A stretch of DNA of 17,719 bases from Candidatus Woesearchaeota archaeon (GCA_026394935.1 JAPLZR010000011.1:1-17719); one strand, 5' to 3'. Shown: positions 1-8,224, counted from the stretch's first letter. The notes: generated from the letters alone by a model not told the origin. A program made the numbers and translations.

Positions 1-153
1 GAAATAGACCTGGTAGTACCGTGCAACAACAAAGGAAAAAAATCACTGGGATTACTGTTCTACATACTAGCCAAAGAATACCTCAGACTAAGAGGACAAC
101 TGGCAGAAGGACAAGAACCGACATTCACAGTGGAAGATTTCACGGAAGAATAA
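1..153 (+). CDS. rpsB: 30S ribosomal protein uS2, C-terminal end (partial)
   Basis: This is the last 50 codons of a gene that enters from the left edge, open in frame 1 and ending in TAA at 151-153. The peptide begins EIDLVVPCNNKGKKSLGLLF and continues YILAKEYLRLRG, which matches my memory of the archaeal uS2 C-terminus, where a 'DLVIPCNNKG' strand precedes the last helix. uS2 sits on the solvent side of the small ribosomal subunit. The acidic tail (EDFTEE) is typical of archaeal proteins. The stop is followed by one base and then the stop of radB on the other strand, so the two genes are tail to tail with no room for a separate terminator. The identification rests on this short segment only. 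Confidence 0.85.
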   Translation, partial: EIDLVVPCNNKGKKSLGLLFYILAKEYLRLRGQLAEGQEPTFTVEDFTEE

Positions 154-154
154 G

Positions 155-829
155 TCAAACCTGCTGAATACCCTTTTCAACAATCTTGAAAGTAGCTTCC
201 TTTTCGCCAGCAATACTTCTGTGCTTGCGCAAAATCAGCTTCCTCCTGCCATCATGCAAAGACTCAAGCTCCAGCAAACACTTGCTCGTATAAAGCAAAA
301 TATCACCGCCAACAATCCTAACCCTATTGGTGTCCATAGAAGAATAAACCTGAGAAGTCAACAAAACAGGAATATTATGCTTACGAGCAATCTCATTCAG
401 CCACACCATCTGCAAACTCAAATCATGATTAAAATTATCATCCTCCTTAAAACTGCGCTGCAAACGATACAACATAGTAATAGTATCAACAACAATCAAA
501 CCAATCTTATTGTTAACAAGCTCGCGAAGCCTTTCAACAGACTGCTTCTGCTCAGCAAAAGACATAGGACGCAAGAACATAAAACGATCAAGCAATTTCT
601 TATAATCAGGCAAAAGCTGCTTCAAACGAGCAACACTAAAACCACCCTCAGTATCAATAAAAATGACCTTTTTGCCGGACTTAGCAACCTCAACAGCAGA
701 AAGCAAAGCCAAATTAGTCTTTCCAGAACCAGCAGGACCATAAATGGTCGTAATAGCATCTGCCTCAAAACCGCCTTCCAAGAAGTCATCAAGGAACTTG
801 GCACCCGTGGAAACCCTCTTTGTGTACAT
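155..829 (-). CDS. radB: DNA repair and recombination protein RadB
   Basis: RadB is the short archaeal RecA/RadA paralogue. It lacks the N-terminal helix-hairpin-helix domain of RadA and acts as an accessory or mediator in homologous recombination. The 224-residue length is normal for the family. Visible motifs are Walker A GPAGSGKT at residues 31-38, the acidic strand VIFIDTEGGF at 55-64, Walker B LIVVD at 111-115, and LLTSQVY at 157-162 before the L2-like loop and VGGDILLYTSKCLLEL. The ATG at 827-829 is the only start: the frame upstream closes at 851-853 without another usable start codon. The likely promoter is the palindromic TTTATAAA at 860-867, shared with the divergent membrane gene. 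Its centre lies about 34 nt from the ATG, so a leader of several bases is expected, unlike most other promoters here. Confidence 0.93.
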   Translation of the reverse strand: MYTKRVSTGAKFLDDFLEGGFEADAITTIYGPAGSGKTNLALLSAVEVAKSGKKVIFIDTEGGFSVARLKQLLPDYKKLLDRFMFLRPMSFAEQKQSVERLRELVNNKIGLIVVDTITMLYRLQRSFKEDDNFNHDLSLQMVWLNEIARKHNIPVLLTSQVYSSMDTNRVRIVGGDILLYTSKCLLELESLHDGRRKLILRKHRSIAGEKEATFKIVEKGIQQV

Positions 830-859
830 ACTACCCCAAACACCCGATAGTCAAAAACC

Positions 860-867
860 TTTATAAA
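860..867. promoter_or_regulatory. Palindromic TATA box for the divergent pair radB / GT-C operon
   Basis: TTTATAAA is a perfect palindrome and so can bind TBP in either direction. Its centre is about 27 nt before the ATG at 891, the spacing for a leaderless archaeal transcript, and about 34 nt before the radB ATG at 829. A second TTTATAAA at 882-889 abuts the ATG at 891 and is too close to serve that gene. It could serve radB only with a leader of about 30 nt. Confidence 0.65.
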
Positions 868-890
868 GCCTCCCTTTCAGCTTTATAAAT

Positions 891-2363
891 ATGGATAAGG
901 CGTGGATGGGGGCAATAGCTGTATTTCTCTTGGTATTAGCAGTAAGATTGTTTGCAGCATTCCAAACACCCTATTACAGCTCAGACGAATCATACCTACA
1001 CGTAAGAGCAGTAGAAAACATACTCGAAGGAAAACTGCTCTGGAACGACCCTCTGGGCTACGGCGGAAGAACACTAGTCATGAGCCCATTATTTGATGCC
1101 ATATTAGCACTATTCTCACTAATAATGCCGATAGATTTAGTGCTAAAAATAATGCCAAACATATTCTCATCACTCCTAGTCATACCAGCATTCCTAATAT
1201 CCTACAAAATCACAAAAATAGCCTGGATATCATTATCTTCAGCACTACTGGCTTCACTCGTGCCAGCATTCTTCTCAAACACATTCAACCAAGTAACACC
1301 ACTAACACTGGCAATCCCCACATTCTTCTTTCTGGCATACGCGTGGCTAAGAGTGCCAGAAAAAACATGGGTCATCATATTCCTCTCACTGCTGCTGTTC
1401 TTCGTATTCCTGCACCCATTATCAATCGTTTTCGTGCTAAGCATAGGAATCTACATAACCTTCACGGCACTCGAACAAAACGCCACGACAGCAGAATACG
1501 AACTAGGACTATTCTCAATATTCTTCACACTATGGGCGCAATTCCTACTGTACAAAAAACTCATAATCTTCCACGGAATATCAGTAATCTGGCAAAACAT
1601 ACCAAAAGAACTCCTATCATCCTTCTATTCACAAATAACAATGTGGGACGCGATATGGCAGATAGGAATAGCACCCCTAACAGGCGGAACATTCGCGCTA
1701 TACAGAACAGCATTCAAAAAACAAAAAGAAACACAACTATTGTTCAGCATAACACTTGTTTCAATAGTAATGCTATGGTTCAAACTAATAGACTTCACAA
1801 CAGGATTCATGCTGTTAGGAATAACACTCACCCTGCTATTCGCGCAAAGAACATCATACTTCGTAAAATTCATCCTCGAAACAAAAATTGCAAAATACTG
1901 CGCAATAATCATGACAATACTGCTATTATCAGCACTAAGCACAGTAGTATATCCAGACTACATTGAAACACAAAAACAACTTACAAACACGATAACACAA
2001 GAAGAAATCAGCGTTCTAACAGGGCTCGGAGACGAGACAAGCCAAAACGCAACAATAATAGCGCCACCAACATACGGAAACTACATAACAGCACTAGCAC
2101 AAAGAAAAAATGTCATAGACAAATACTACTTCCTAATCCCGGAAATAAACGAGCGCTACAAAGACGTAATGAGATTATACAAAACCTCATTTGAAACAGA
2201 AGCAGTAGAACTATTTGACAAATACTCAGCAACACACCTCATAGTCCCGCCAGGAATGAAAGACGTAAAGTACGCAGACAGCAAATGCTTCAAAAGAATA
2301 CACGCAACCAACATAATCGTATATAAGAAAGACCCGAACTGCAAAGTAAAGGCGGTAACATGA
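891..2363 (+). CDS. STT3-like GT-C membrane glycosyltransferase, first gene of the operon
   Basis: A 490-residue polytopic protein with about 12 hydrophobic segments between residues 5 and 355 and a soluble C-terminal tail of about 135 residues. Early after TM1 it has YYSSDESYLHVRAVENI (D32, E33), the acidic position and following helix expected in the first external loop of GT-C enzymes such as STT3/AglB. Near residue 391 the tail reads APPTYGNYI, aligned by position with the STT3 WWDYGNWI motif but lacking the WWD residues. It therefore resembles an oligosaccharyltransferase catalytic subunit without the canonical sequon-binding motif, and is shorter than AglB. GT-C enzymes use lipid-phosphate-linked sugar donors outside the membrane; donor and acceptor here are unknown. 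The ATG at 891 fits the TATA box at 860-867. Its stop overlaps the next start as ATGA (2360-2363). Confidence 0.72.
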   Translation: MDKAWMGAIAVFLLVLAVRLFAAFQTPYYSSDESYLHVRAVENILEGKLLWNDPLGYGGRTLVMSPLFDAILALFSLIMPIDLVLKIMPNIFSSLLVIPAFLISYKITKIAWISLSSALLASLVPAFFSNTFNQVTPLTLAIPTFFFLAYAWLRVPEKTWVIIFLSLLLFFVFLHPLSIVFVLSIGIYITFTALEQNATTAEYELGLFSIFFTLWAQFLLYKKLIIFHGISVIWQNIPKELLSSFYSQITMWDAIWQIGIAPLTGGTFALYRTAFKKQKETQLLFSITLVSIVMLWFKLIDFTTGFMLLGITLTLLFAQRTSYFVKFILETKIAKYCAIIMTILLLSALSTVVYPDYIETQKQLTNTITQEEISVLTGLGDETSQNATIIAPPTYGNYITALAQRKNVIDKYYFLIPEINERYKDVMRLYKTSFETEAVELFDKYSATHLIVPPGMKDVKYADSKCFKRIHATNIIVYKKDPNCKVKAVT

Positions 2364-3697
2364 AAAAACACCTTCTAGGAATATTTTTGCTGGCAATCAT
2401 CATGATAGCACTGCCGCTGCACTTACGATTTGCACAAGGCAACCCAACACTACCAGGAATAGAGCCATACTACCATGCAAGAATGGCAGAAAAAATACTG
2501 CAAGGAATACCTGCAACAGACGACGCGATAGCAGGCGGAAGACCATACACACTCGAACCATACCACCTGATATTATCAGGAGGGTACACAATACTAGGAC
2601 CCCTTGCATTCAATCTACTGCCGGCACTGTTCGCGCTAGCAAGCTTTGTATTCTTCTGGCTCTTACTCCGCAAGCTCAAAATACCAGAAGACACACAAGC
2701 ATGGATACTACTAGCATACGCACTATCACCACCGCTAATAGCGGCAGGCGCGATAGGCACACCCTACTCATTCGGACTAGCTCTAGAATTACTCGGAGCA
2801 TGGCTTTTACTAAGCAGAAACTGGTGGCTGGGAGCAATAGCATTTTTCACAGCAGCACTATCAGGACTAACATACACACTATCCGCCATAGTATTCCTGA
2901 TATTCTTATACCTAATACAAAACAAAGCGAAAAGAATCATCATCACAATAGTCCCACTAATCGCTTTAGCAATAGCAGGACATTACCCGCCCAAAATAGA
3001 AACAATACAAGGACTGCAATATTTCAGCGACTTAGGAGGATTGTACGGATTCAGCATATTCGCAGCACTGCTCGCAATAGTAGGAGCAGTCCTGGTATGG
3101 CAACACAAAAAAACATACTACGGCGCATATGCAATGATGATAATATTCCTCATAATCAGCTTTTTTAAACCAGGAATGCTAGTCTTTGCCAACATATTAA
3201 TCTCAGGACTGGCAGGAGTAGCTCTGGCAAAACTATCAGAAAGAAAATGGAACCTAGGATTCCTCCGAGAAGCAGCACTATTAGTACTATTCTGCGGACT
3301 ACTTTTCAGCAGCATATCACAATCAGCAAGCCTTTCCAGCATGCAACCAACACCTGCATTCTTCAAAGCACTAGAATTCCCGCCAGGAACAATACTAAGC
3401 CATGAAAATTACGGATTCTGGATAGAATCAGCAGGACACACCGCAATACTCGACCCAATCGACAAGTACGCAGATGACAGAGCATACGACACGGCAAACA
3501 TCTTCAGCTTAGCAGAAATAGACAAAACAACAGTATTGCTCGAAAAATACAACATCACACACATCATAATAACCCCTGCAATGATACACGGACTAACATG
3601 GGACCGGGAAGGAGAAGGACTTCATTTCCTCGTCGAAAACAGCGAAACGTTTAAAAAACTGGAGACAGGAACAAGCATCGGGGTGTGGCGCACATGA
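2360..3697 (+). CDS. STT3-like GT-C membrane protein, second paralogue
   Basis: A 445-residue polytopic protein with about 11 hydrophobic stretches up to residue 320 and a soluble tail. After TM1 it reads LPGIEPYYHARMAEKIL (residues 31-47), very close to the STT3 first-loop signature in which an acidic residue precedes PYYHYRMAE; here the acid is Glu35 rather than Asp. In the tail LSHENYGFWIESAG (H348, E349, N350, Y351, G352) sits where STT3 has WWDYGYWI, so the WWD part is replaced but YG and W are kept. This is the closer of the two STT3 relatives in the window. It could be a diverged oligosaccharyltransferase, a GT-C enzyme with another acceptor, or a non-catalytic partner. The start is fixed by the ATGA overlap with the upstream gene, and it overlaps the next gene in the same way at 3694-3697. 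Confidence 0.72.
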   Translation: MKKHLLGIFLLAIIMIALPLHLRFAQGNPTLPGIEPYYHARMAEKILQGIPATDDAIAGGRPYTLEPYHLILSGGYTILGPLAFNLLPALFALASFVFFWLLLRKLKIPEDTQAWILLAYALSPPLIAAGAIGTPYSFGLALELLGAWLLLSRNWWLGAIAFFTAALSGLTYTLSAIVFLIFLYLIQNKAKRIIITIVPLIALAIAGHYPPKIETIQGLQYFSDLGGLYGFSIFAALLAIVGAVLVWQHKKTYYGAYAMMIIFLIISFFKPGMLVFANILISGLAGVALAKLSERKWNLGFLREAALLVLFCGLLFSSISQSASLSSMQPTPAFFKALEFPPGTILSHENYGFWIESAGHTAILDPIDKYADDRAYDTANIFSLAEIDKTTVLLEKYNITHIIITPAMIHGLTWDREGEGLHFLVENSETFKKLETGTSIGVWRT

Positions 3698-4314
3698 AAC
3701 AAGCATTACTGATAACAACTTTGCTCGTATGCATAGTATTCGTAATAGGAATCATACTGGGCAACTCGTGGAATTCAGGACAAACAGAAATCTCCAAAAC
3801 ACTAAAACAATCAGAACTATACACGGAAAGCTTCCTAGTAGAACAAGAATTATTTGAAAGCTTTGAAACAAACTGCGCCCTGGCAGAAAAAAGACTAAGC
3901 TCACTAAGCGACGAATTATGGAAAATGGGAAAAATATTAGGAGCGCAAAACGCAAAACAAGAACTAGGAGAAGAGAACTACAACTTCCTGAAAAGAAAAT
4001 ACCACCTAATGCAGATAAGAACATACGTGCTCGATAAAAAACTGCAGCAAGACTGCGGAATAAAAACAAACATCATATTATTCTACTTCAAACAAGACGA
4101 CACACTAAGCGAACAGCAAGGAAAAATACTTGACGAGCTCGTTGAACAATACCCGCTGCACGTCTTTGCAATAGAGTACCAGTACTCAAAAGAACTAGAA
4201 TTCCTTGAAGACTACTACGAAATCAAAAACACACCAACACTGGTAGTAAATTTCGAAAAAGCGCTGCCAGGACTAAACACCAAAGAACAACTAATACCAC
4301 TGCTCCATGGATGA
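3694..4314 (+). CDS. Single-pass membrane protein with a cysteine-less thioredoxin-like domain
   Basis: 206 residues from the ATG at 3694, preferred over the in-frame GTG at 3685 because it forms an ATGA overlap with the preceding stop. Residues 4-23 form one N-terminal membrane segment or uncleaved signal anchor. Residues 35-120 are helical, and residues 124-204 look like a thioredoxin fold: a strand TNIILFYFK, then DDTLSEQQGKILDEL where an active-site CxxC would be, a strand HVFAIEY, and TPTLVV at 180-185 supplying the cis-proline loop (P181). There is no CxxC, so it is probably not a redox enzyme. C61 and C121 are conserved in the downstream paralogue with identical 60-residue spacing, suggesting a structural disulphide. 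The protein has no N-glycosylation sequon. Its position between GT-C genes suggests a role with them; the exact function is unknown. Confidence 0.7.
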   Translation: MKQALLITTLLVCIVFVIGIILGNSWNSGQTEISKTLKQSELYTESFLVEQELFESFETNCALAEKRLSSLSDELWKMGKILGAQNAKQELGEENYNFLKRKYHLMQIRTYVLDKKLQQDCGIKTNIILFYFKQDDTLSEQQGKILDELVEQYPLHVFAIEYQYSKELEFLEDYYEIKNTPTLVVNFEKALPGLNTKEQLIPLLHG

Positions 4315-6391
4315 ACGCAAAAAAATACTCTGGCAAAGCCTTCTACTAACAATCCTGATATTTGCGACAGGCATACTGCTAAACCATTTATTCGACACAT
4401 ACAGAATATCAATAATCGAAAACGTGATGACTGTCCACGAAATAGACAGCGAAGCATACAAAGTAGAAAAATTCTTCACAGAAAACTTCGGCGGAGAAAA
4501 ATGCGAAATAATGGTAACACGCATCTCAGACCTAAAAAAAGAAGTCAGAAAAGTAGGAGAAGACCTGGGAAGCTACTCACAATACAGCTTTTTCAGAAAA
4601 AAAGACTATGACTACCTGAAAAGAAAATACTTCCTGCTCGAACTAAGATTTCTCGCGCTAATAGAAAAAATCAACAAAGAATGCGACAAGCCATACATTC
4701 CGATAATATTCTTCTACAAAATAGACGATGATACAAGCGAGCGGCAAGGATACATACTCCAGGACTTAAGCGAAGAATACGACCAGCAACTAGTAGTATT
4801 ATCGATAGACAAAGACTACAAAGACGAACCACTAGTGGGCTTGCTGGCAACAAACTACAACGTCACAGACGCGCCCACGCTGGTAATCGATGGAACGACT
4901 TATACCGGGCTAAAGTACACTGGAGAAATCAATGCCAGCGTACAAAAAGTATTCAGAAGAGCAGATCCATACGCGCAGAACATAGACTTCACATACGTAA
5001 CAAAAGCAGCAGGAATTGATGTTCCATTACTATTGGAACAATTGAAGAAAACCATCAATGAAAGCACAGACCCATTCGCAAAAGCAGACGCGATGCTTGT
5101 AATAGGAAGACTGACAAAAAACGAAACAACAATCTGCGAAAGCCTGGCATACTACGACCAAATAAACGACAGTTACGAAGAAAAAGCGCTGGCTTACGAA
5201 ACCGGAGCTTCATTAGGCTGCGGAAGAGACAGAGCAACATTCCTGAAAGCAGCAGCAAAAGAATGGAAAAAAGCAGGAAACAACAACAGAGCAGACATAC
5301 TGGAAAAACTCGCACGCGGAAGACTGAACCTGAAATTTGACCAGGCAATCAAAACAAACACAACAATAACTCCCAACCTGACAAGCGGCACAACAGCAAC
5401 AATAGGAAAAACAACAATAACACTAAACTCGTCAAGCATAATAGTATCACAAGAAGACAGAGTATACAGGGACTGGCTCGGAGGACAAATAGCAAACCCA
5501 TACGGACCAAAACTATTAACCACGTTCTCAGAAAGAATGACTTACAACGAAACAGAACTAATGCCGGAAACAGGCTGGCACGAAGGAGCAAGAATAAAAG
5601 AACTCAAAACCATCAATCTAACACACATCCCGGCAGTCGGAACACTCGCAGCAAAAAACGGCAACAGCTGGTACGCAATAGACGAAAACGAGACGTTCAG
5701 GTTTGAAGTTCCACTAGACAAGATAAGCTATCCAACAACAAGATTCCTAAGAAGAGACCTTGCAGTAATCATTGACACACACGGAGTCAATTCAATCGTA
5801 GAGCAGGCAATACGATACAACGCCAGCGCGGTCATCGGCTGCTGCGACCACCCAGGCAAAATATACGCAGCAGAATACCTCAGCAAAAAAGGAATAGCAG
5901 TAATCTGCTATTCAGACAAATACGTCTACCTCGCACTAGGACACAACCTAACACTTGTTGGAAGCCCTCCAACAACAATAAAAGAAAAAGAAGCCATTAT
6001 CGGAAATAGACCGATGAGAATTACAACAGAAGACGTCATAGTAGCACTAAACTCAACAGACGAAAAATACGCGCTATGGTATTACCAAACACCAGCATCG
6101 TATTTCGCAGAACTAACAAAAGCAGTACCACTGAATGTCGCATACTTCACCATAACCGATTTCGGACAAATGGAACAAGCAACACAAAAAGCAAGAGAAA
6201 TCAATGCCAACGTATTTGCTACAAGAGTATTCAACAGCAACGATTACAACGCAGTAAAAAAATGGCTTGACGAAGACAGCTCAAGAAGAATAATACTGTT
6301 CCACAGCGCAAGCTACCCATACGGACAAAAAATATTCAAAGAATACCCGAGCAGGGCGACATTCGATGATCCAAACCCCATAATACGATGA
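4307..6391 (+). CDS. Large membrane-anchored protein: thioredoxin-like domain, helical region and unknown C-terminal domain
   Basis: 694 residues. Residues 8-27 are a membrane anchor. Residues 40-215 are paralogous to the upstream gene: DYDYLKRKYFLLELR at 100-114 matches NYNFLKRKYHLMQIR, and C66/C126 have the same 60-residue spacing. DDTSERQGYIL (141-151) replaces a CxxC region, and APTLVID (189-195) gives the cis-proline. Residues 240-340 look alpha-helical and TPR-like. Residues about 375-694 form a domain I do not recognise, with two possible beta-alpha-beta units and the phrases IIDTHGVN (488-495) and GCCDHPGK (511-518). There are 14 NxS/T sequons, all from N185 onward. It is probably exported, anchored, and a likely substrate or partner of the neighbouring glycosyltransferases. 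It overlaps the upstream gene by 8 bp and the next by 4 bp. Confidence 0.72.
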   Translation: MDERKKILWQSLLLTILIFATGILLNHLFDTYRISIIENVMTVHEIDSEAYKVEKFFTENFGGEKCEIMVTRISDLKKEVRKVGEDLGSYSQYSFFRKKDYDYLKRKYFLLELRFLALIEKINKECDKPYIPIIFFYKIDDDTSERQGYILQDLSEEYDQQLVVLSIDKDYKDEPLVGLLATNYNVTDAPTLVIDGTTYTGLKYTGEINASVQKVFRRADPYAQNIDFTYVTKAAGIDVPLLLEQLKKTINESTDPFAKADAMLVIGRLTKNETTICESLAYYDQINDSYEEKALAYETGASLGCGRDRATFLKAAAKEWKKAGNNNRADILEKLARGRLNLKFDQAIKTNTTITPNLTSGTTATIGKTTITLNSSSIIVSQEDRVYRDWLGGQIANPYGPKLLTTFSERMTYNETELMPETGWHEGARIKELKTINLTHIPAVGTLAAKNGNSWYAIDENETFRFEVPLDKISYPTTRFLRRDLAVIIDTHGVNSIVEQAIRYNASAVIGCCDHPGKIYAAEYLSKKGIAVICYSDKYVYLALGHNLTLVGSPPTTIKEKEAIIGNRPMRITTEDVIVALNSTDEKYALWYYQTPASYFAELTKAVPLNVAYFTITDFGQMEQATQKAREINANVFATRVFNSNDYNAVKKWLDEDSSRRIILFHSASYPYGQKIFKEYPSRATFDDPNPIIR

Positions 6392-7779
6392 AACTAAACT
6401 ATCCACTACTAATCATTCTCGCACTCGCACTTGTCGTAAGACTGTTTTTTGCATTCGGATGGCACGAAGTATGGTGGGACTCAGGAGTATACATCGGAAT
6501 GGGAAAGTATGTTTACAGCGCAGGAGAAAACGGACTATGGGAACACATAAGACCACCACTAATGCCGATAATATTAGGACTATTCTGGAAAATCGGACTA
6601 GACCCAGCGCTTATTGGAAGACTATTTGAGATAATATTGATGACAGGAATAGTCTACCTAACATACAAACTTGCCCTGCACTGGTGGGAAGAAAAAACAG
6701 CAATAATAGCATCATTGATAGTAGCGTTATCACCAATGTTCTACTATCTCAGCTTCCACCAATACACAGAAATTCCGAGCACATTCCTGATATTGCTTGC
6801 AGTATGGCTTGCAGTCAAAGAAAAACATTTCTGGGCAGGAATCGCAATAGGACTCGCATTCCTAACCAAATTCTACACAGGAATGTTCATAGTGATTATA
6901 CTGATTACTTTGCTGCTCTCCAAAAAATGGAAACAAAGCGCATATGCAATCGCAGGATTTGCAATAGTTACTGCACCATACTTCATCTTTAGCTGGATAG
7001 CATACGGAAGCCCAATAGCAACATTCCTGGCAGCACAAGACGCAATATCAAAAGCATTAGGATGCAACGTATTACGATACAAACCATGGTGGCAATACGG
7101 TTACTGGTTAATCATCAGCGAAACAAAACTACACATACTAGCGCTGTTAGGAATATTTGCCTTGTGGAAAAAATGGAACAAAAAATACGCGCTCTTTGTT
7201 TTAAGTTTAGCAATCCCAGCACTATATTTGATGCAATTGCACTGCAGAGACTACAGATATCTGACACTGCTAATACCATTCACTGCAATGCTGACAGGAC
7301 TAGGAACAATGTGGATATGCGACAAAACAAAAATCAAGAAAACAGGATTCATTATACTCGCAATCCTATTAGGATTATGGATGGCGCACACTTCAATACA
7401 ATACTACTACGGAAATGAGATACAACAGCCAGACCTCATAGCAGAAGAATACTTCAGTTATCTACAAGACAAAGAAATCAAAGGAGAAATCTGGACAGCA
7501 AACCCAATAGTTGCTGCTCATACAGATGCAAAAATAGAAAAAATGTACTACCCAATATACAACACAAAACTATCACAAGACTTTGAAAACTACATAAGCA
7601 CAGATAAAGTGGGAGCGGTAATGCTCGACAACTGCGGAGGAGGAATAATCTGCCCGCCAGATGACACAGAGTGTGCAGCAAGAACAGAACAAATGATAAA
7701 AATAATTGATGAGAACTATTCCTTAGTTTTTGACAAGCAAACAGGAAGATGCTGGTACAAGATTTGGGTCACTTCTTGA
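6388..7779 (+). CDS. GT39/PMT-family (ArnT-like) glycosyltransferase
   Basis: A 463-residue polytopic protein with about 11 membrane segments and a soluble tail from about residue 345. The N-terminal pattern is the clearest of the three GT-C proteins: TM1, then WWDSGVYIGMGKYV with the catalytic-type Asp31, and RPPLMPIIL at 55-63. This is the PMT_2/ArnT arrangement of an acidic residue after TM1 followed by an 'RPPL.P' segment. Such enzymes move a sugar from a polyprenyl- or dolichyl-phosphate carrier to protein or lipid on the outer face of the membrane. It starts by ATGA overlap with the preceding gene (6388-6391) and is the last gene of the operon. Its last 11 bp overlap the end of the opposing MBF1 gene. 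Acceptor and sugar cannot be told from sequence. Confidence 0.82.
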   Translation: MKLNYPLLIILALALVVRLFFAFGWHEVWWDSGVYIGMGKYVYSAGENGLWEHIRPPLMPIILGLFWKIGLDPALIGRLFEIILMTGIVYLTYKLALHWWEEKTAIIASLIVALSPMFYYLSFHQYTEIPSTFLILLAVWLAVKEKHFWAGIAIGLAFLTKFYTGMFIVIILITLLLSKKWKQSAYAIAGFAIVTAPYFIFSWIAYGSPIATFLAAQDAISKALGCNVLRYKPWWQYGYWLIISETKLHILALLGIFALWKKWNKKYALFVLSLAIPALYLMQLHCRDYRYLTLLIPFTAMLTGLGTMWICDKTKIKKTGFIILAILLGLWMAHTSIQYYYGNEIQQPDLIAEEYFSYLQDKEIKGEIWTANPIVAAHTDAKIEKMYYPIYNTKLSQDFENYISTDKVGAVMLDNCGGGIICPPDDTECAARTEQMIKIIDENYSLVFDKQTGRCWYKIWVTS

Positions 7780-8224
7780 CGTTAAGGATGTCTCCAATAG
7801 TAAAAGGACCAGAGCCACGCTTCTCATTCGAAACATCACCTTCCTGCTCAAACTCAACAAGCTTAATCTTCAACAACTTCTCAAGCTTCTTAGCCAAAGC
7901 CAACGGAGGCACAAAAGCGCCATTTTCCAGCTTTTGAACAACACTCTCCTTTTCATTCAAAGACCTGGCAAAATCCTTCTGAGTCAAACCAGCTTTTTCC
8001 CGCGCAGAACGAATAAGAACAGCAAAATCAGTAACAACAGTCTCAACAGGCTCAGAAGCCTTCACAGCAGACTCCTTTTTCATAACACTAGCAACAGCAC
8101 GAGCAATAGGCTTGCGAAACATTTTGCCAAACTTACCACAATTAATACAAACATTCAACTCAGAACCCTCAACTATCGCAGAAAACAAGGGGGTATCTTT
8201 TCCGCACATTTCACACACTGCCAT
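7769..8224 (-). CDS. mbf1: Archaeal multiprotein bridging factor 1 homologue (zinc ribbon + HTH)
   Basis: 151 residues from the ATG at 8222-8224. The N-terminus is a zinc ribbon with CEMCG (C4, C7) and CINCG (C26, C29). The C-terminal half is a Cro/XRE-type helix-turn-helix: IRSAREKAGLTQKDFARSLN followed by ESVVQKLENG. This order is characteristic of archaeal MBF1, a conserved protein reported to associate with translating ribosomes; in eukaryotes the homologue bridges activators and TBP. An upstream in-frame ATG at 8243-8245 would add seven residues, but the TATA-like box at 8248-8255 is only a few bases from it and about 27 nt from the 8224 ATG. The shorter start therefore fits a leaderless mRNA and puts the first zinc ligand near the N-terminus. 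Its 3' end overlaps the glycosylation operon by 11 bp. Confidence 0.93.
   Translation of the reverse strand: MAVCEMCGKDTPLFSAIVEGSELNVCINCGKFGKMFRKPIARAVASVMKKESAVKASEPVETVVTDFAVLIRSAREKAGLTQKDFARSLNEKESVVQKLENGAFVPPLALAKKLEKLLKIKLVEFEQEGDVSNEKRGSGPFTIGDILNVKK

Noticed and set aside
221..850. Open frame of 209 codons on the plus strand opposite radB
   Set aside because: RadB on the minus strand has Walker motifs over the same bases. The plus-strand peptide is rich in Asn, Gln and Lys and has no domain.
1343..1966. Open frame of 207 codons overlapping the first STT3-like gene in another plus frame
   Set aside because: A low-stop frame produced by the ACA/ATA/GCA-rich codon use of the real gene. 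The peptide is Arg/Asn/Thr-rich, with no hydrophobic core and no start signal.
3685..3693. GTG start for the first thioredoxin-like gene, adding three residues
   Set aside because: The ATG at 3694 gives the same ATGA overlap as at 2360 and 6388, which is the operon's usual arrangement.
4010..4300. Active thiol-disulphide oxidoreductase
   Set aside because: The fold resembles thioredoxin, but the active-site CxxC is replaced by residues without cysteine in both this protein and its paralogue.
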